DNA of 64,000 bases from Telmatactis stephensoni (lineage: Eukaryota; Cnidaria; Anthozoa; Actiniaria; Isophelliidae). Within the stretch, counting starts at the first letter, position 1; every line of letters starts with the position of its first letter. The translations under genes were made by a program, and so were the position numbers. The notes under the pieces were generated by a model. It was not told the DNA's origin. It was given only the letters and a program-made list of their open reading frames with translations, and made no database searches. The stretch lies in NCBI GenBank assembly GCA_029948255.1, contig JALIZF010001467.1:1-64000 (forward strand), written 5' to 3'. This document shows positions 58,266 to 64,000 of the stretch, one piece after another.

Positions 58266-59317
58266 GTATCTACTGCAGAATGCAGTAGATACTATGTCAT
58301 CGTGTTGAAAATGGATATACTTCATGCTTCACTCAAATTATGAGATCACGGTATATTGGTATTCACCAGAACATGTATGAGTTCTGACACGAAGTTCAAT
58401 GCTTGTTAACAATAGAAAGTGTTAACAATAGAAAAGTCGGAATATTTTCGGAAAATACACGGGAACAAACAAATAAAGGCTAAATGACATACGAATCGAC
58501 CGAATGTTTTTCGGAATCACGGACAGGTAACTGACAAGCACGAAGTTCCATGTGACTGATGACTGTTGACAAGTTTGACAGGAATTCAAGTCAAAAATCT
58601 TGGTAAGTGAATATGTTTTTAACAATGTTTTTATGCCCATTGATAAGGCTCAGCTTTAATAGAACGTGTCAGGTTTATTCTTATGGAGAATTTTTAAATC
58701 ATTATTCAATTTTGAGGTCGTTTTTGAGCTAGTCTCCTTCGCAGCCGTTATTAGGGTCGGGTTCCCTGTGGTCATGACCACAGGGAACCCGACCCTAATA
58801 ACGGCTGCGAAGGAGACTATTTTTGAGCCGGTACGTAATACAATTGTTCGTCTCGATCTCGTTTGAGCCTAAATGTTCTATCTTTTAGCAACAGTAAACA
58901 AGTTTACAACGATTGCATGTAAACTATCATCAAATAACGCTCACTTCATTATATAATATTTCAGCTCCTATTAAGGAAATGTAATGGCCTTCGTATGTAC
59001 GAAGAGCTCAAACGTGGATCTTGATTGCAAGGCCAAACAGACACTAGCAATTCCTTTTATAAAACCCATGACACTGTCTAAGAAAGCTGTCTCTATTGAT
59101 TGACGTAAAAACATTGTTAAAAATATCACTTAACAAGTTTTTCCGAACGTTTAATTTCCGAAAGACATCAGTTGAGGTAATAACAAACTGCCCTGTCCAA
59201 CTCCATAAAATATTTCATCACTCTTCGTGTTTTTCTTTTCAATGCATTTCACATTGTCAAAAATATTTCTATAACACTTCTGCAGTAGATACATGCACCT
59301 TTCAGGTGCCTTTTATT
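58266..59317. mobile_element. Helentron-like non-autonomous insertion
   Basis: Comparing the two arms of the surrounding foldback shows the insert exactly: ATGATTTTT/insert/TAATATC against an uninterrupted run of six T. The insert begins GTATCTACTGCAGAA, which is inverted at 59279-59293 (TTCTGCAGTAGATAC). It then ends with a small hairpin GCACCT-TTC-AGGTGC and CTTTTATT. Subterminal inverted repeats, a hairpin near one end and T/T insertion with no target duplication are Helentron-type features. No Rep/helicase ORF is present. Confidence 0.6.
58730..58819. mobile_element. 90-bp perfect palindrome with 9-bp target duplication
   Basis: TAGTCTCCTTCGCAGCCGTT at the start is exactly reverse-complemented to AACGGCTGCGAAGGAGACTA at the end. 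Symmetry holds to the centre (GGTCATGACC). TTTTTGAGC flanks both sides (58721-58729 and 58820-58828). This is a loop-free hairpin element nested inside the Helentron-like insert. Confidence 0.93.
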
Positions 59318-60599
59318 TAATATCTGCCGCTACATGAGCCAAAGTTGTTGTTAAAAGCACTGGTAATTGGTAATAACGACATTTAAAAAATCGTCGTACG
59401 ATTCTTTTCTAACTCGAGGCACTAAAAGATGCACGTCTGACAAATGTTGCGTCTTCATTTTATCGGCATTGAAGGGTTTTAAGGCCGCCAAATAAAAATG
59501 AGAAAACATGGCTGTATTCCCGCTCATTGCTGCTCATTGATTATTCATGCTTGATTTCCGTATGATTGCTTCTCCGCTTAATGTTATGGCTGGCTGCACA
59601 GCTCACGCTTCGGTGAGCACCGTTACAACATCCTGAACATGTAACGCCATCGCCGTTTTTAGAGTGTTTTCAAAAGTATACAGAGATGGCAGCGAAGAAA
59701 CAGATTTTGTAATGAAATATAAGAAAAATTATCGAAACATCAGCGATAATTATTGTCAATATATAGCATTCGCAGACTTGTTGTAACGCTGCTCACCGAA
59801 GCGTGAGCTGTGCAGCCAGCCATAACATTAAGCGGAGAAGCAATCATACGGAAATCAAGCATGAATAATCAATGAGCAGCAATGAGCGGGAATACAGCCA
59901 TGTTTTCTCATTTTTATTTGGCGGCCTTAAAACCCTTCAATGCCGATAAAATGAAGACGCAACATTTGTCAGACGTGCATCTTTTAGTGCCTCGAGTTAG
60001 AAAAGAATCGTACGACGATTTTTTAAATGTCGTTATTACCAATTACCAGTGCTTTTAACAACAACTTTGGCTCATGTAGCGGCAGATATTAAAAAATCAT
60101 AACTTTGGAAAGAAAGCCTGAATGTTTTTCATACTTAACAAGGAGGTAGATTTTATACACATATACATACTGGCTGCAAAAAAAAAATCATAAATAAAAA
60201 GGAAAGCCCCGAATTTGGAATCTCTGCGTCGACGCGCTCAAATTTGTAAAATTTGGCCAAGAAAATATTCATCGCGTAATATCTCGAAAACGCTCTCATT
60301 GATTTTCTTTAAATTGCACAATAAGAGGTGCCTTCATGAATACTTTCGACCAATTTAGGCCGTTTTGAAAGTTTAGGTCAATTTTTCGAGAAAATGAGCG
60401 CCAAATGATTTCAATGACTTCATGATAACGTCACAAAGAATAAACTTCTACAAACCAATTTTTCATTTTTGAAAACTTTGATCCTTGTCTAGCATTATGT
60501 GAAAATGGCCAGCACATCAGATCATTCTTGTCAAAGTTATAGTCGTTTGAAAGCGGCTAGGTACACTAGGAGTTAACTGCCTCGAGCCTCCTTAAGTCT

Positions 60600-61666
60600 A
60601 ATAGCTAGTGTAAAAACCGTTTTGGTTGGTCAAGAGTAAGTTGCTCAATTCGTGGAATGAAAAACGGAAGCACGGTCAATAAAAAACTATATCGAGACAC
60701 CTTAAAGTCCACACGTAAACGATGAACGTTTTGGAACTATTTAGAGCCGTCAGTACGTATGCACAGTCCCGGTGCGATACGGTCAGATACGGTTATGACA
60801 GGAATTTGGAATGAAAGAGAACACGGCGCGGTCCGTTTCACACTCATACGAAATCTCCTATATTGTCACCAGTAGACCTTGTTTTTGCGAGAACAAACAT
60901 TCTCGATATCTCGTGCAGATAAAACAAAAGAACTTTTTATTAATTATGACGTCTTGAATATTCATTGTTCAAGGCTCGTGGAATGTTTGTACCTAGTTGA
61001 GCGTTGAACATATAATTTTAAATGTAAGCACAAAATAAACTAAAAGGGATTTGTTTTCACTCCATGCTATATGTTTTGCGTACTGCGTTTAGACATGTAC
61101 TCACAGTTCTGACTACGAGTATTCGATATGCTAATTTAGGCCCCGTAAACACATAGGACTATTGAAGTCCACACGAAAACTATGAATGTTGCACGAAAAC
61201 GATGAACGTTTTCGAATCCTTTGAGATGAGTCGTCAATACGTATGCGGTTTCGTTTGTAAACGTATACTCTTTAACCGTTTAGCTCCTTAAACACGAAAA
61301 CGCTTTAAAATAGTCAGCGCTCTCCACACGAAAACGGATCGGATCGAGTGTTCGAAAGTATCCACTTTGGAGAAGTTTTCGAAAATATTCCTTTACGATG
61401 AGCCGCGTTTCCATCGCTTTCGTGTCGAGGGCCGTAAACGTAAATGTAAATATATAAAACAGTTCTTCGTCTACACGATTGCTTTCACTTCGCCTTTGCC
61501 TGTATTCATCTCTACTAAAGTAGTCAGGGAGAGGGTGATGCAATCAACTGAACAACTGAAATGAAAGTGTTTCTGATGGAATGTCGATCCACGCCTTTTT
61601 TTTTTTTTGCATACACCTATTTCAAAAAAGGTTGTCACCGCTAAGAGCGATAGGCGATAGGTAATA
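60600..61666. other. Intergenic, no gene recognised
   Basis: Contains scattered ACGAAAACG motifs and a half copy of the CGTATGAGTG-family MITE (ending near 60860). The short ORFs look random. Confidence 0.4.
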
Positions 61667-61808
61667 GGTCATTCCAAGACCGCAAAGCACTATTGATTTC
61701 TTAATTAAGCCATCCTAAATCTTTCTTTACACTCTTCCATCAAATATTTGGCAATTCATATGTAAATCAATTAGAAATCAATAGTGTTTTGCGGTCTTGG
61801 AATGACCC
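61667..61808. repeat. Hairpin MITE
   Basis: GGTCATTCCAAGACCGCAAA GCACTATTGATTTCT is inverted at 61771-61808 (AGAAATCAATAGTGTTTTGC GGTCTTGGAATGACC). Confidence 0.88.
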
Positions 61809-62450
61809 ATTGTAATTAGTAAGATCACTTATTATTTTGTTTAGTTATTCGAATCAATTTATACTGTTGGCAAATTGTACCAAAACTGGTCTGAAAGAAA
61901 GAAATCCACAGTGTTTTGCGAATCTCGACCATAATTGCGATCGTAATAATGGCGGGAAAATTAAAGACTGAGCGGATCGTCGTACTTATAGCCGGCGATC
62001 CTCAGAATATTTTTGTATGCTAAAGATAGAAGAAAGAGAAGAAGAGTTAGAAATGTGATAAGACTGAAAAGGGAACAGTGTACCATTGAAGAACTGTTAC
62101 TCGCATGTCGTGAGTTTTCCACAGCTGGACAAAAACTGCTCTAACAGCATGATCTTTAGTTACAATTTTATAAACGTCATCACAGAGAAAAGACGATTTA
62201 GAGCAATTTTTGTAAGACTGTGAAACAGTACGGTCACGGCAAGGAACGCATCAAGGGACTTTGATACGATCATTGCATAGTGATCAAGGTCTCTTTCACA
62301 TCATACAAATGCTGCTCTAAGGGACCGGTCATTATTTATCGCCTGGGGGGGTGCGGAGGATTTATTAACAGCGCCATAAAATTTAACAGATTCCCCCCTT
62401 CAGTATCATAATATTGCAGTGATCCCCCCTCTTATGTAGGGAAAACTTAA

Positions 62451-63110
62451 GTGATCCCCCCTCATATAGATATAGTTGAAAACGGTAAAAACCAGAAACC
62501 CTTTTTTGAAGACCACACCCTTAAACCATTTGCAAGTGATGAACTAAATTATATCGAAGAAGCAAAAAGACAACTTATTGTTTTGCACGAAGAACTTCAG
62601 TCAACCTCAACTAACCTAACAACTACTCACACTGGCCTGTTGCGAAGATTTCCTTCATGCGTGCAAAAATCAACGAAATCAAGAAGGAAGAAGGAAAATA
62701 GAAGAAAAATCAGAAGAACCAAAGAGAAACGACTGCAACAGAGAGCATATACTCTTTTAAGAAACTTGTCCTCAATCGAGATCGCAAACAAAATTTTCGA
62801 ATCACTCGAGAGCGGTTCATTTACAAAAAGAAGTGTTGGTTCCATCAATGCCAGCTTCACGGCAAAACTCTCCAAACGCCTCCATCTAGACCCTTTGCTG
62901 TAGCTTATTGAAAAGAATATATTCAGCAAAAGTGTCACGAAAAACCTGCAAGAAGTATTGTCTATTTTAAAGGCAAGCGGTCCTCATAGTAGTGCACTGC
63001 ATGAGTGTTCTGAATCAAACGACGACAGTGAACTAGAAGTTGCTGAAACCGACAACGACGTTGAGCCAAACGACGATGTCGACTCCTCCAATGAAAATGC
63101 CGTGAATTGA
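62451..63110 (+). pseudogene. Unknown ORF inside the TIR element, one in-frame stop
   Basis: The frame is open from about 62451 to TAG at 62901, and then in the same frame to TGA at 63108: about 150 plus 68 codons. The first codon here is GTG, so the true start is unclear; the first inner part reads VENGKNQKPFFEDHTLKPF. A middle stretch is very basic (KSRRKKENRRKIRRTKEKRL) and the tail is acidic (SNDDSELEVAETDNDVEPND). I do not recognise the family. One stop in 218 codons suggests mild decay, a read-through or a sequencing error. Confidence 0.55.
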
Positions 63111-63477
63111 AGTCACTCATAGATAGCAAACGCCAGAAACTCACCAAAATCCAGCAATATCATGGAAAATGAATCGTGATCAAGCCAGAAAAACGAGTGG
63201 AAACGTAACATGGAAATAAACAAAATGAACAGTATTGAATAATTTTGCATACACAAAATTTGTATTGTAAAACAAAGTTGCTCTTGATTTATGGTATACG
63301 TTTATACTTGTTTGCATTTAATATATCAATTTGTTTTAGATCGTTGATGCTTGCAATCTATATAAAAACTTTCTAACATTTTCACTGCTACTTGAGTACC
63401 TGTATTGTAAAAAGAAAACTGACCGTGGCAAAAAATCCAATTGTAAAACTGAATTTAAAAGATGAAGTACATAAATA

Positions 63478-63745
63478 AAAGAAAGAAAGAAAAAACAAGA
63501 ATATGTAGCAAAGTGAAAACAAAATATAGAACCAAATATATCAAAGTATGGATTAAATAGTAGAGAAAATAAGAATGAAAGAGAAAAAAAGGAAGGGAGA
63601 AATATATAAAGAGCGAAAGATAGATAGAAAGACCCAAAGACGTGCGTGAAAGAAAGAAAGAAAGAACAACAACATGTAACAAAGTGAAAACAAGATATAG
63701 AACCAATTAATCAAAGTATGGATTAAATAGTAGAGAAAATAAATA
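63478..63745. repeat. Direct duplication inside the TIR element
   Basis: AAGAAAGAAAGAAAAAACAA ... TATGGATTAAATAGTAGAGA at 63480-63570 recurs at about 63654-63742, an offset of about 173 bp. Confidence 0.8.
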
Positions 63746-64000
63746 AAGAGAGAAGAAAGGAAAAGAGTTTTTTAATTTATGCTATAAATATAAATCAATT
63801 ATTGAATTAATAACATTATGATTCCCCCAAATTGTATGTGATGCCCCCTTTCATAACTGTCATTTTCGTCTGATCCTCCCTTTTGCTTTCATGAAAATTA
63901 AGTGATCCCCTCCCAAAATCCTCCCCCCCCCCCCCCCAGGCGATAAATAATGACCGGTCCCTAAACATAGTACAAAACTGATACCTTTGACGATCTCTTT

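Larger units (their letters stand above)
57759..60598. mobile_element. Large foldback element, arms of about 820 bp
   Basis: The left arm is 57759-58265 plus 59318-59630; the right arm is about 59779-60598. The arms are near-identical reverse complements: outer end GACTTAAGGAGGCTCGAGGC, inner end GCTCACGCTTCGGTGAGC. The loop is about 150 bp. A 1,052-bp insert interrupts the left arm. CTTAAG at both tips would fit a TTAA target duplication. No transposase is seen, so it is non-autonomous. Confidence 0.93.
62320..63962. mobile_element. Terminal-inverted-repeat DNA element, 1,643 bp
   Basis: AGGGACCGGTCATTATTTAT CGCCTGGGGGGG at the left is exactly inverted at the right, apart from the length of the C run. 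Subterminal GTGATCCCCC repeats occur near both ends in the same orientation. The interior has one unknown ORF and no recognisable transposase. Confidence 0.88.

Overview
Eukaryotic (metazoan) nuclear DNA with about 38-40% GC by eye. It holds intron-rich genes whose spliced products match conserved animal families, separated by dense minisatellites and foldback transposons. The intron style, the near full-length animal LYST and the kinds of inverted-repeat elements suggest a non-bilaterian animal, most likely an anthozoan cnidarian (coral or anemone). That taxonomic call is inference, not proof.

Layout: (1) 1-678 minus, the 5' 226 codons of a thiopurine S-methyltransferase-like gene, cut by the window edge. 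(2) 679-4377, no confident exon; it holds a foldback element and a decayed LINE reverse transcriptase. (3) 4378-39353 plus, a LYST (lysosomal trafficking regulator) orthologue. I traced 55 exons whose phases all agree; they join to 11,526 nt, or 3,841 codons plus stop. Only the first coding exon(s), roughly 60-80 residues, were not found. (4) 39709-43510, a 54-bp satellite of about 70 units. (5) 44288-46287 minus, an NDRG-family gene with 3 exons (367 aa). (6) 46513-51407 plus, a consortin-like gene with 10 exons (409 aa), carrying a 5'-truncated LINE inside it. (7) 52018-52941 minus, an intronless cyclin H (307 aa). (8) 53448-57359 plus, an ANGEL-type exonuclease/endonuclease/phosphatase gene with 4 exons (548 aa). 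(9) 57360-64000, no host gene; it holds a 2.84-kb inverted repeat with a nested Helentron-like insertion and a nested 90-bp perfect palindrome, a hairpin MITE, and a 1.64-kb terminal-inverted-repeat element with an unknown ORF.

The six host genes alternate -,+,-,+,-,+ as three head-to-head pairs: TPMT/LYST, NDRG/consortin and cyclin H/ANGEL. This suggests shared promoters. The genes do not form one pathway: LYST and consortin are membrane-traffic proteins, cyclin H belongs to the CDK-activating kinase/TFIIH, ANGEL acts on RNA ends, and NDRG and TPMT are an alpha/beta-hydrolase-fold protein and a methyltransferase.

The most unusual feature is that several tandem repeats in LYST contain copies of the real splice junction and neighbouring exon sequence: donors after e1, e4 and e36, acceptors before e45 and, at a distance, e29. 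They form arrays of decoy splice sites. Exon names e1-e55 count from the first LYST exon I could see.
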